Assembly: GCA_003243445.1 (NCBI GenBank)
Contig: QFQQ01000010.1
Coordinates: 1-64,000, forward strand
DNA: 64,000 nt
Reading direction: 5' to 3'
Origin: Citrobacter freundii
Lineage (GTDB): Bacteria; Bacteroidota; Bacteroidia; Chitinophagales; Chitinophagaceae
Shown: positions 53,131 to 61,828 of the stretch, in pieces
How the letters are laid out: the number at the start of each line of letters is the position of its first letter
Position numbering within the stretch: position 1 is the first letter of the stretch
Notes under the pieces: generated by a model
The model's input: only the letters and a program-made list of their open reading frames with translations
Told to the model about the DNA's origin: nothing
The model's database searches: none
Program-made: the position numbers and the translations under genes

Positions 53131-55920
53131 TTATTTTTTAACAGTGAATTTATAAGAGCCGGAACCTATCCGGAGTACGAGTTTATCTGTTCCGTCAACG
53201 GCTTTGCCAGGTGCCAGTTGCTTGCTGATGGCCTTACCGCCTTCCGAAATGTTTGCTGCATCAGTTGCCGGAAAGTAGACATCCGCTGAAGCATTCGCCG
53301 GGATCGTGATATTCCATTCCAATCCTTCTGTTGTTTTTTTCCAGTTGCTTTTTACAAGGCCGTATTTTGTCTCCAGGGAAGCGTCGACAAAGTCGAGCCC
53401 GTCGGGGAAATAAGGGTTCATGATCACTTTCTTAAATGCCACATCTTTTGAATCGGACTTGATCCCCGCGAGATATTCGTAATACCAGATCAGCAGGTCG
53501 CCCAGCAACATCTGGTGATTACCGGAGTTCATCATGGGATTGGCAGCATCACCATTCCAGAGTTCCCAGATGGTGGTGGCGCCTTTTTCGATCATGTATC
53601 CCCAGCTAGGATAGGTTTTGTTGGTTGCAAGACGGTAGGCCAGGTCACCGGCCCCGTTATCAGTAAGACCTCTCATCAGCCACATACCACCAATGATACC
53701 TGAATTGACATGGTCATCAAATTCTTTCAGCCTGCTGCGGATATTGGCGAAGATCGCGGGTCTGTCAGCAATGGGAGCCATACCAAAACTCAGTGGTAAC
53801 AGGTTTGCCGTAACCGTATTGTTGGCGTAGCTTTTCTTATCTGCATGATAATACTTTTTATTGAAGGCGGTATTGACTTTCTCCGCGATTGCTGCAAATT
53901 GCTGTGCATCGGCAGGGTTGCCAAGCATCTCTGCGTATTGCTTCATCAGGTTCAGGCAATAGTAATAATAGGCTGATGCAAGCAGTCCTCCTTCAGTGAT
54001 ACGGTTGGGATCGTTTGACCAGATCATATCAAGGCTTTCAGGCGGCACACACCAGTCGCCATAATTATCTTTCAATACAAGATCATTATCGCGATAGGTA
54101 TCCCACATGTACATGATCCATTTCTTCATCGCGGGATACTGCTTGGGGATGCTTTCCTGGTCGCCGAATTGTTTACGCAGCATTTCAGGGATCAGGATGA
54201 ATGCACTTGGATAGGTAACATTGTCTGCATAACGATCCCAGTACGACGGAGCAATATCAGGAATGCTACCTGTCTCTTTCTGCGAATCATGGATATCATC
54301 CAGCCACTTTGCATAAAGACGTGAGTTATCAAAAATGAAACTTTCTCCGTAGGAACTGATCACCCGATCTCCGAGCCAGCCCACGCGTTCATCACGTTGG
54401 GGGCAATCAGTCGGCATCCCGCGATAGTTGCCACGGATCGTCCAGTACGCATTCTTAAAGATCTGATTGATCGTTTCATTGGAAGTTTTGAATGAACCAG
54501 TCGCTGCCACATCATCATAGATCACTTTCCCTTCAATATCACTAACAGCAGGAGCTGATTTCAAACCGCTGATCTCCACAAAACGAAAACCATGATACGT
54601 GAAGCGCGGCTCCCACTTTACATCGTTTCCATTGGAAACGTACTTATCCGTCACGCGGGCTTTACGCATATTATCGAGATAGATCGAGTCCGTTCCCTTC
54701 TTCATTGTCTCTGCAAAACGCATACTGATCGTATCACCGGAAGCTGCTTTTATATTCAGGGAGATCCAACCAACCATGTTCTGCCCCATGTCCACAATGT
54801 AAGTACCGCGTGCAGTTTTATTAACAGCAACAGGTTTCAGCAATTCTTTGATACGGATGCCTTCATTCGGTTGGGATACAACTTTCACACCGGCAGGCAG
54901 TGGCATCAGGTTAACAGCCTTCCATGATTGCGCATCAAAACCAGTTTCTGCCCATCCTTTGAATTCGCGGCGGGCATCATAATCCTCACCATCAAATTCG
55001 CTGTTGGCAACGATCGCTCCCTGATCCGAAACTTGCCAGCTTTCATCAGATAGAAGGAGTGAACTGCTTCCGTCACTATAGACCATCCTGACCTGGAGCA
55101 GTAATCGTGGCAATCCATAACTCACCTGCCCGATCTGCGTCAGCGGATCAGGCTTTCCATGATAGTTACGCATACCAAAATAACGGCCGTTGCCCAGTAT
55201 CACACCAACAGCATTCTGCCCTTCTTTGATCAATGAGGTTACATCAATCGTGTTATAGAAGATCCGCTTGTTATATTCAGAGACTGTCGGCGCGAGAACA
55301 TCCTCACCAGCTTTCTTTCCATTGAAATAGAGTTCATACAACCCCATTCCACTGACATACGCTGTAGCTGATACTAATTTCTTTTCTACCGGAAAATCTT
55401 TACGCAGGTATCGTGCAGCAAGCCTGGTGAATGTACTGTCAGGTTGATCTTTGTCATTGAAGCCATCAAGCCCGATCCATTTTGCTTTCCATTCCGATGA
55501 ATCCAGTAGGCCAACGCTCCAGGTTGCAGCTTTGCTCCAATTTTCCTTTTGATCATTGGTAACCACCTTTACTTTCCAGAAACATTGCTGGTAACTGGTC
55601 AGCTCTTTACCGGCATAAGTGATGTTCAATGAACGTCCGTCTTGTATCAGACCTGAATCCCATAGATCGGCTTTTCCTTCTTCCAGGTTTTCAGGTTTGC
55701 TGGCCACGAGCAACCTGTAAGCGGTTTGAGAAATGTCACGGCCATCACCGGAGAGCTTCCAGCTTAATCTTGGTTGTGCAATATCTGTTCCGGATAACTG
55801 ACTGCGGCCCTCAACCGTAAGGTCTTTTACTTCTACGGCCTGGCGGCTGCTGTTGCAGGATATAAGCGTAACACCGAGATAGAGAGCCAGCAATTTAATC
55901 AGTATTTTCATGTTAAACAT
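53131..55920 (-). CDS. Alpha-L-rhamnosidase (GH78), surface lipoprotein
   Basis: The frame encodes 929 residues; the alternative ATG three codons later (55911) is equally good. The N-terminus is a lipoprotein signal with lipobox LISC, so the enzyme should be membrane-anchored. The GH78 layout is an N-terminal Ig-like domain, a beta-sandwich, and the catalytic (alpha/alpha)6 barrel with FRFVEISG, PTDCPQRDERVGWLGDRVIS and EKGATTIWELWNGDAA. It releases L-rhamnose from polysaccharide or glycoside. It is 10 bases upstream of rhaT. A second GH78 lies two genes upstream. Confidence 0.95.
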   Translation of the reverse strand: MFNMKILIKLLALYLGVTLISCNSSRQAVEVKDLTVEGRSQLSGTDIAQPRLSWKLSGDGRDISQTAYRLLVASKPENLEEGKADLWDSGLIQDGRSLNITYAGKELTSYQQCFWKVKVVTNDQKENWSKAATWSVGLLDSSEWKAKWIGLDGFNDKDQPDSTFTRLAARYLRKDFPVEKKLVSATAYVSGMGLYELYFNGKKAGEDVLAPTVSEYNKRIFYNTIDVTSLIKEGQNAVGVILGNGRYFGMRNYHGKPDPLTQIGQVSYGLPRLLLQVRMVYSDGSSSLLLSDESWQVSDQGAIVANSEFDGEDYDARREFKGWAETGFDAQSWKAVNLMPLPAGVKVVSQPNEGIRIKELLKPVAVNKTARGTYIVDMGQNMVGWISLNIKAASGDTISMRFAETMKKGTDSIYLDNMRKARVTDKYVSNGNDVKWEPRFTYHGFRFVEISGLKSAPAVSDIEGKVIYDDVAATGSFKTSNETINQIFKNAYWTIRGNYRGMPTDCPQRDERVGWLGDRVISSYGESFIFDNSRLYAKWLDDIHDSQKETGSIPDIAPSYWDRYADNVTYPSAFILIPEMLRKQFGDQESIPKQYPAMKKWIMYMWDTYRDNDLVLKDNYGDWCVPPESLDMIWSNDPNRITEGGLLASAYYYYCLNLMKQYAEMLGNPADAQQFAAIAEKVNTAFNKKYYHADKKSYANNTVTANLLPLSFGMAPIADRPAIFANIRSRLKEFDDHVNSGIIGGMWLMRGLTDNGAGDLAYRLATNKTYPSWGYMIEKGATTIWELWNGDAANPMMNSGNHQMLLGDLLIWYYEYLAGIKSDSKDVAFKKVIMNPYFPDGLDFVDASLETKYGLVKSNWKKTTEGLEWNITIPANASADVYFPATDAANISEGGKAISKQLAPGKAVDGTDKLVLRIGSGSYKFTVKK

Positions 55921-55932
55921 TTATCTTTTGAA

Positions 55933-56162
55933 GGCGTTCTTAGGTTCCCGCAGATTTCGCAGATTTGTTATCACTATCAACGAAAAGTGTTTGCGTCAAC
56001 GAAGTATGTTTTATCAGTTGGCGCAGATTACGCAGATCAGTTTCCTATATAGGCCTCTTATCTGCGTAATCTGCGCTTCTCAATATCGCAATTGCTATCT
56101 GCAGGCGATACTTCAATCACAGGAAAAGTAAAATCTGCGTAATCTGCGGGAACCTCTACGCC
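55933..56162. repeat. Family B element B4, 230 bp with nested inverted repeats
   Basis: The left end is GGCGTTCTTAGGTTCCCGCA (55933-55952). The right end is GCGGGAACCTCTACGCC (56146-56162). The inner arms (56020-56039 and 56059-56075) match through CGCAGATTACGCAG. Outer arms match except in the unit linker. It lies between the GH71/99-like gene and the lipoprotein GH78 gene; the remaining sequence of this gap shows nothing else. Confidence 0.93.
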
Positions 56163-56216
56163 ACTCTACATCAGCCCATCACCAATCCGCATACTACTTT
56201 CCGGCATTGCATCTTC

Positions 56217-57968
56217 TCATTTCAGCAGGTACTCATAACTCAGCCTTCCCATTGGCATCACACTACCAGAGAGATAACTATCCATCAGATCCTTTGGCTG
56301 CTCCAATCCATCTGCTACTTTGAAATAAAAACCCTTTACACCGCCACCAAGTCCGGCCAGTTCCCTCTTCAATTTCACTTTCACTGTATTACCACTGATG
56401 GTATAAACCGCTTTGCCAACAGGCTTTAATTTATAAGAAGAATCAAGTTTGTTCACACTGAAAGTCTTGCTGCCCGATTCCTGTCGCAGTACATATTCAT
56501 ATCCTTTCCATCCTTTCAACGATGGCGTGCCTGTACCAATGTAAATATTCAATCCTTCTGTACCTTCACGCGCTGCTGCAAAATCTTTGAGTGCTTTGAT
56601 CTCAAATACAATAACCGATGGATCATAAGAAACTTTCACTTCATCGAGTACATTCAGAGGAGCAGATCGCTGATAAGTGATCTTATCTGTCGCTCCAGGG
56701 AAATTACGGGCATAGGAAGTCGCATCTACATTATGATATGATCTTGCAGCGGACGATACAGGATTGGATCTCTTCGGTGAAGTTTTATTTTCTGTGGCAG
56801 GCAATCCTTTGTATCTTCTGATATTACTGATCATCTGCAGATAAAAAGCATCTTCATAACCATCCTTCATCGGTTCTATATCCCGTGAATATTCCCGGTT
56901 AGCTGCATCACACAACATATATTCATCACCATAAGGTTGTTTATACGCGATCCATTCATTCCAGCCACCTACAAAGATCGTATCAGGGTCCATTTGGATC
57001 GCATGATCCCACTGCCGTTGAAAGAATGTTCCTTTATCTACATCAGCAGCAATGTTCTTCTGCTGATCGGGATCCCAGCCCCGTCCCCAATTGATCCAGC
57101 CCGATGTGATCGAGCGGGACATCGGTACTTTTGGATGACTTGCCACCGTCACACTCATCACACCACCATGTAATGGCTGCGGAAATTTCCATTCCACCCA
57201 GGGAAAACCAGTTTCAAAAGATGGATCGAAGGGCCATTGTGGTTTTTTAAAATAAAAGAAATCAAGGATCTCTTTGCTGTAAGGTTCCGGTTTATATCCC
57301 GTATCGCTTCGCGACTTTGCTTCAGCGATATCGTCATCAACGTCTGTGTAAGCAATGATCATCGGCTTGCCGTTTACCTTGTACCAGGCGTTCTCAAGCC
57401 TGTGCGGCTTATAAAGATCCTCATACAATTCACGCGTTGTTTCCATCGATTTGGAATGCGTATAAAATACAGCCCTGGGCGCGTTCCACCCCTGGCGTTG
57501 AAAGTCTTCGATGATGCTTAATACCTTATCATAAACAACTTTGTAAGTAACACGATTGGTAAGATCGAATGCGATAAAATCAATACCAGCCATTGTCAGC
57601 ATTTTCATTTGCCGGCGGATCACCCATTCATCGGCAGAGTTATAATAACCAAACAGCGGCTCGCCCCAGAAATGTGCCTGACCACTGGGGCTTGTGGTTT
57701 TGTCAGTCGATTTCAGATCGTACAATATTTTTAATCCATCCGGCATCGCAGAGATCTTTGTGGCGTCATATACACCGGATGCATACGGCTGACCGATCCA
57801 GGGCCAGTAAAAAATGCCGACTTGCTTTTTCGGTTTGTATCCTTCAATAGCAGTGACCGTTCTTCCAAACTGATCCACTCCTACCATATCCAGGGATCCT
57901 GTGCTTAACGTTTGCGCCTCTGCAGCAATACTGATACCGGTCAATAATAAAACAACGAATGCCTTCAT
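56217..57968 (-). CDS. Secreted glycoside hydrolase-like protein (GH71/GH99-like)
   Basis: From ATG at 57966-57968 the protein has 583 residues with signal peptide MKAFVVLLLTGISIAAEA. The first part (VGIFYWPWIGQPYASGVYD, then MAGIDFIAFDLTNRVTY) and TIFVGGWNEWIAYKQPYGD resemble GH71/GH99-type TIM barrels, where a Trp-Asn-Glu loop carries an active-site acid. The C-terminal 150 residues look like a beta-sandwich. The exact family is uncertain. It sits between two GH78 rhamnosidase genes, 4 bases from the upstream one, so it probably cleaves another linkage in the same rhamnose-containing polymer. Confidence 0.7.
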   Translation of the reverse strand: MKAFVVLLLTGISIAAEAQTLSTGSLDMVGVDQFGRTVTAIEGYKPKKQVGIFYWPWIGQPYASGVYDATKISAMPDGLKILYDLKSTDKTTSPSGQAHFWGEPLFGYYNSADEWVIRRQMKMLTMAGIDFIAFDLTNRVTYKVVYDKVLSIIEDFQRQGWNAPRAVFYTHSKSMETTRELYEDLYKPHRLENAWYKVNGKPMIIAYTDVDDDIAEAKSRSDTGYKPEPYSKEILDFFYFKKPQWPFDPSFETGFPWVEWKFPQPLHGGVMSVTVASHPKVPMSRSITSGWINWGRGWDPDQQKNIAADVDKGTFFQRQWDHAIQMDPDTIFVGGWNEWIAYKQPYGDEYMLCDAANREYSRDIEPMKDGYEDAFYLQMISNIRRYKGLPATENKTSPKRSNPVSSAARSYHNVDATSYARNFPGATDKITYQRSAPLNVLDEVKVSYDPSVIVFEIKALKDFAAAREGTEGLNIYIGTGTPSLKGWKGYEYVLRQESGSKTFSVNKLDSSYKLKPVGKAVYTISGNTVKVKLKRELAGLGGGVKGFYFKVADGLEQPKDLMDSYLSGSVMPMGRLSYEYLLK

Positions 57969-57972
57969 GCTC

Positions 57973-60681
57973 TTACCATTTAGATATGAATGAATAATCA
58001 CCCGAGCCAACTTCGTACACGGCAGCATTCCCTTCCATTCTGACAAAACGGAAGTTCTTATCACCCCTGATCTTTTTCTTTTTTTCGGTGATAGATGATG
58101 CTTCTTTTGTAGGAATGAACACCGTAGCAACGGCATTCGCGGGAATGGTTATATTCATTTCAAGCGAACCATTGTTCTTTTTCCAGGAAGATCTTATCAT
58201 GCCTTTTACAGATTTGTATTCACCACTGGCGTACTGAAGATCTGTAAGAACATACGGCCGGATAATAAACTTATCAAATCCCGGCGAACCGAGATCAGGC
58301 AGAATCCCCAGAATGTATTTATAAAGCCATGAACCAACGGAACCCATCATCGGGTGATTGTGTGAGTTCATAGAACCACCGGTTTCATACTCCCAACGCT
58401 CCCACAAAGTAGTAGCACCTTTTGATAACATATAACCCCAACTCGGATATGTTTCCTGCGTAGCTATGCGATACGCAATGTCTGCGCGGCCATTCTCCGT
58501 TAATGCTTCGAGCAGATATTTTGTGCAAAGATTCCCCGTAGTGAGATGATTGTTGTATTTCTCCACGTCCTTCACCAGATTATCGATCACTCTTGGCAAA
58601 CGTTCCTTAGTTGGCATGCCAAGAAAAACAGCGAAAGAATTACACGATTGATTGTTGGAACCGTAACCACCTGCTTTCTCATCCCAGAATTTAGCGTTGA
58701 ATGCTGTCTTTGCAGCAGCAGCCATGTTATCGTATTTTACTTTGTCATCATTCTTACCTATCACCGCAGCCATTTGAGAAAGCAGTTGGGCGCTGTAATA
58801 ATAATATCCTGTTGACATTAATGGACCCGGTGTATTCACCGAAAGCGCGCCGTAAGCAGCGCCTTTCTGACCGAACTCTGCCGGCGGCGACCAATCTCCA
58901 TAATAACTATATTCAACTATGCCATTCTTGCTGCGGCTGTTCAAAAAATCAACCCAGGCTTTCATCTTCTTATAATTCTGTGTGATGATCTCTGTGTTGC
59001 CATAATATTCATAACTCTTCAATGCCAGCAATAAGAAACTGGCCGACACCGGGTCGGCTGGCACACCGCCAACCTTGTAGGGTGCTGTGTCTTTAATGCC
59101 GCCATCTTCCTCCTGCGTGTCTCCAACGTCTTTGATGAACTTGGCGTATAAACGATGCAGGTTAAAATTGTAGATCGCCTGTTCGATACGGACTGTCAAG
59201 TCATTCATCCAGCCCATGCGTTCATCACGTTGAGGACAATCGGTTGGTATGCTATGAAGATTGCTTGCCTCCGTTCTCGCTACCATTTGGTTGATGCGGT
59301 TCAGCAGGTCATTACTGCAATTGAATTTACCCGCAGGTTCTACATCCGAACGTACACGTCGAACAGTATAATCATCGATCAGTGGTTTTGACTTTAATCC
59401 TTCTACCTGGAAATAACGGAAACCATGATAGGTAAAACGCGGTTCCCATTCTTCCACACCTTCACCCTTCATGATATAGGTATCCGTAGCCCAGGCCGTA
59501 CGAAGGTTCTCCTGGTTGACAGTGCCGTTATCATATAATGTTTCTGCAAAGCGCAAGGTTACTTTCTCTCCTCTGGCTCCTTTCGCCCGTATGCGTACCC
59601 AACCAGCCATGTTTTGCCCGGCATCAAAAACAAAAATGCCCGGCTTCACTTCTTTCACACTGATGGGTTTGAACGATTCCACTACTTTGATCGGTTCCAG
59701 TTCAGCCGCGGCCATAATGCCACCGGGTGCTTCCACTACGGGCGCCACGCCCCATATTTGATTTGGTAACCCGTGGATGATGGTATCAGAAGGAAGATTC
59801 CATTCCGGTTTTTCCATGCGTGCATCATAGGCCTCTCCATCAAGGATACCCGCGGATACAACCGGTCCAAGCGTGACATTGCGCACAGAAGTTGAATTGA
59901 TCACTTCCTGCGAACCATCCGTAAACGTAATCTCCACCTGCATGCGTAGTTTAGGCATGCCATACCAGCCCGGCGCCACTGCAACTACCAACACATTCTC
60001 CTTTTTCAACAATGGTTTGATATCATACGTGCTGTAGTAAACCCGTTTGGAGAAATTACTTGTTGCCGGATCGAGTACATGATCACCCACTTTCTTTCCA
60101 TTCACTTCCATTTCATAATAACCGATGCCTGCCATATAAGCGCGTGCCTTCGCTACTTCTTTTCCGAAATGAAAAACACGGCGGAAATAATGTACTCTTC
60201 CGATCCACCCGGAAGGGAAACCAACCCAGTCGCCACTCCAGTCGGACTGATGCAGCAAACCCATTTCAAAATCAGCATTGGCCGTTGTGTTTATTACCGT
60301 ATTGCCGGACCAGGTGATCACTTTCCAGTAATATTTCTTCCTGCTTTGCAAAGCCGGTCCTTTATAAACAACGCCTGATGATTGCGAGGAATTGATCTTG
60401 CCACTATTCCACGCATTCCCTTCTCCAGCCGACAGTTTCTCCGGCGAATCCGCTACCAACACCTGGTAAGCCGTCTGCCTGAAATTGCGTGGCGTATTAT
60501 TATATTCCCAACTGAACTGCGGATTAGATGCATCGATACCAAGAGGATTTGCTGCGTTATCGCAACGAAGGTTGATCAGCTGCGCTGATTGTTGCGCATT
60601 GAGCGAAAGAGCAGCAATGGAAAGAAAAAGTACGAGCAGGCGGGTGCGTACCCTAAGCCCGCTAAATTGAATGCTGGACAT
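57973..60681 (-). CDS. Alpha-L-rhamnosidase (GH78), secreted
   Basis: The 902-residue protein has a signal peptide (MSSIQFSGLRVRTRLLVLFL, cleavage after SLNA). GH78 features are FRYFQVEGLKS, PTDCPQRDERMGWMNDLTV, and LSKGATTLWERWEYETGG. It differs from the second GH78 in having an ordinary signal peptide rather than a lipobox, so it may be periplasmic while the other is anchored. It would hydrolyse alpha-L-rhamnosyl residues. It is 55 bases downstream of the TIM-barrel isomerase gene on the same strand. Confidence 0.95.
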   Translation of the reverse strand: MSSIQFSGLRVRTRLLVLFLSIAALSLNAQQSAQLINLRCDNAANPLGIDASNPQFSWEYNNTPRNFRQTAYQVLVADSPEKLSAGEGNAWNSGKINSSQSSGVVYKGPALQSRKKYYWKVITWSGNTVINTTANADFEMGLLHQSDWSGDWVGFPSGWIGRVHYFRRVFHFGKEVAKARAYMAGIGYYEMEVNGKKVGDHVLDPATSNFSKRVYYSTYDIKPLLKKENVLVVAVAPGWYGMPKLRMQVEITFTDGSQEVINSTSVRNVTLGPVVSAGILDGEAYDARMEKPEWNLPSDTIIHGLPNQIWGVAPVVEAPGGIMAAAELEPIKVVESFKPISVKEVKPGIFVFDAGQNMAGWVRIRAKGARGEKVTLRFAETLYDNGTVNQENLRTAWATDTYIMKGEGVEEWEPRFTYHGFRYFQVEGLKSKPLIDDYTVRRVRSDVEPAGKFNCSNDLLNRINQMVARTEASNLHSIPTDCPQRDERMGWMNDLTVRIEQAIYNFNLHRLYAKFIKDVGDTQEEDGGIKDTAPYKVGGVPADPVSASFLLLALKSYEYYGNTEIITQNYKKMKAWVDFLNSRSKNGIVEYSYYGDWSPPAEFGQKGAAYGALSVNTPGPLMSTGYYYYSAQLLSQMAAVIGKNDDKVKYDNMAAAAKTAFNAKFWDEKAGGYGSNNQSCNSFAVFLGMPTKERLPRVIDNLVKDVEKYNNHLTTGNLCTKYLLEALTENGRADIAYRIATQETYPSWGYMLSKGATTLWERWEYETGGSMNSHNHPMMGSVGSWLYKYILGILPDLGSPGFDKFIIRPYVLTDLQYASGEYKSVKGMIRSSWKKNNGSLEMNITIPANAVATVFIPTKEASSITEKKKKIRGDKNFRFVRMEGNAAVYEVGSGDYSFISKW

Positions 60682-60736
60682 GCAGGACGTTTATATGGCA
60701 ATAAAATACAGGACGAGGTTTAATGCGGTATGTCTG

Positions 60737-61708
60737 TTACGCGATCAGCTTACGAAGAAAACGTGAAGTCTTCACTGCATCGTTTTCTTTGATCAGCGCT
60801 TCTATTTCTGTGTAGTATGTTTCAACGATCTGCTCAAACTTCTTTACCCATAAAATACTTTCGGAAATGGCATCTACTGCGTCCTCACGATAAGGATACT
60901 GATCCATCGAGATCCATCCGGTATAGCCGGTTTTCTTTAACCAGAATAACAATTCAATATAGACGGTGAAATGTACACTGCTCACGATCATATCATCATC
61001 CCAGCTTCCGTGGTTATCATTGAAGTGCATGTGATAAAGGAGATCACCCGCTCTTTTGGCGAGCACAACCGCTTCGGCAACGTTCTCACCCGCGTAGAAG
61101 CTGTGACCTGTATCAATGGTCACTCCTACGTTATCGCAACCTGTTTCTTTTGCGGCAAGAATTGTATCCGCCATTCTTGCATGGTAGGAGAAGTTCCGTG
61201 GTTCTTTGGGTTTGTATTCAAGCGCATATTTCAGGGAAGGAAATTCTTTTGCCAGTGTGCGCGTGGCCTCCGTCAGCCAGTTGCGTTCCTGGTCGTAATC
61301 TGTCGCAAGCAGATAATCATACCCATCCTGACCAAGCCAAAGGTTTACGATCTTACAATCCATTTCCATCGCCACTTCACTCATCTGGCGGAGGTATGAA
61401 ACAGCTTGTTTTCGGATGGCCGCATCAATATTGGTAATACTGCCCTTCCCGTATTCAGGAACCGTAAAAGTATCAGGAATAATGCTTGCACATGCAATGC
61501 CGGCATCAGACAAACGCGCTTTCATGTCTTTTACGTTATCAGGCCTGATATCCCATGTGCCCACCAGCTCGATCCCTTCTATATGTGGAACCCGCTCAAT
61601 TGCGGCTTTAAGCATTTCTTCCGTAGATGGATTATTCTTATACCCCGGACAAAACCGGTCACGTGTATTCCCAAGGTTTCCCAGAATAATGGCATATTTA
61701 TTTTGCAT
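60737..61708 (-). CDS. Sugar isomerase/epimerase TIM-barrel protein, candidate rhamnose isomerase
   Basis: The 323-residue cytoplasmic protein has the xylose isomerase-like TIM-barrel fold: MDCKIVNLWLGQDGYDYL, ALEYKPKEPRNF (metal-binding Glu), VGVTIDTGHSFYAGEN (Asp and His), YHMHFNDNHGSWDDDM, and GWISMDQYPYREDA. The metal ligands typical of ketose epimerases and small isomerases appear present. Known RhaA and RhaI enzymes are about 410-430 residues, so this is shorter, yet no other isomerase is encoded in the operon. It probably converts L-rhamnose to L-rhamnulose; an epimerase role is the alternative. Confidence 0.75.
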   Translation of the reverse strand: MQNKYAIILGNLGNTRDRFCPGYKNNPSTEEMLKAAIERVPHIEGIELVGTWDIRPDNVKDMKARLSDAGIACASIIPDTFTVPEYGKGSITNIDAAIRKQAVSYLRQMSEVAMEMDCKIVNLWLGQDGYDYLLATDYDQERNWLTEATRTLAKEFPSLKYALEYKPKEPRNFSYHARMADTILAAKETGCDNVGVTIDTGHSFYAGENVAEAVVLAKRAGDLLYHMHFNDNHGSWDDDMIVSSVHFTVYIELLFWLKKTGYTGWISMDQYPYREDAVDAISESILWVKKFEQIVETYYTEIEALIKENDAVKTSRFLRKLIA

Positions 61709-61720
61709 AACAACCGTTTT

Positions 61721-61826
61721 AAAGTAAAAAGTAAAAATTCAAAAGTAAAAATTTAAACCCCGCGTTATAAGTCAGATAATACTATGAAGGATTTTTTTAA
61801 TTTTTACTTTTGAATTTTGACTTATT
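61721..61826. repeat. Family E inverted element E5
   Basis: The left arm (61721-61755) and right arm (61799-61826) are complementary TTTTTAC/TTTTGAA heptads, with a 20-bp perfect inverted match (61734-61753 with 61799-61818) and a 45-bp spacer. The left arm lies 13 bases upstream of the isomerase start, and the right arm ends just before the aldolase-like stop at 61829. Confidence 0.9.
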
Positions 61827-61828
61827 TA

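Noticed and set aside
57969..58136. N-terminal extension of the GH71/99-like protein
   Set aside because: It overlaps the neighbouring GH78 gene and precedes a clear signal peptide at 57968.
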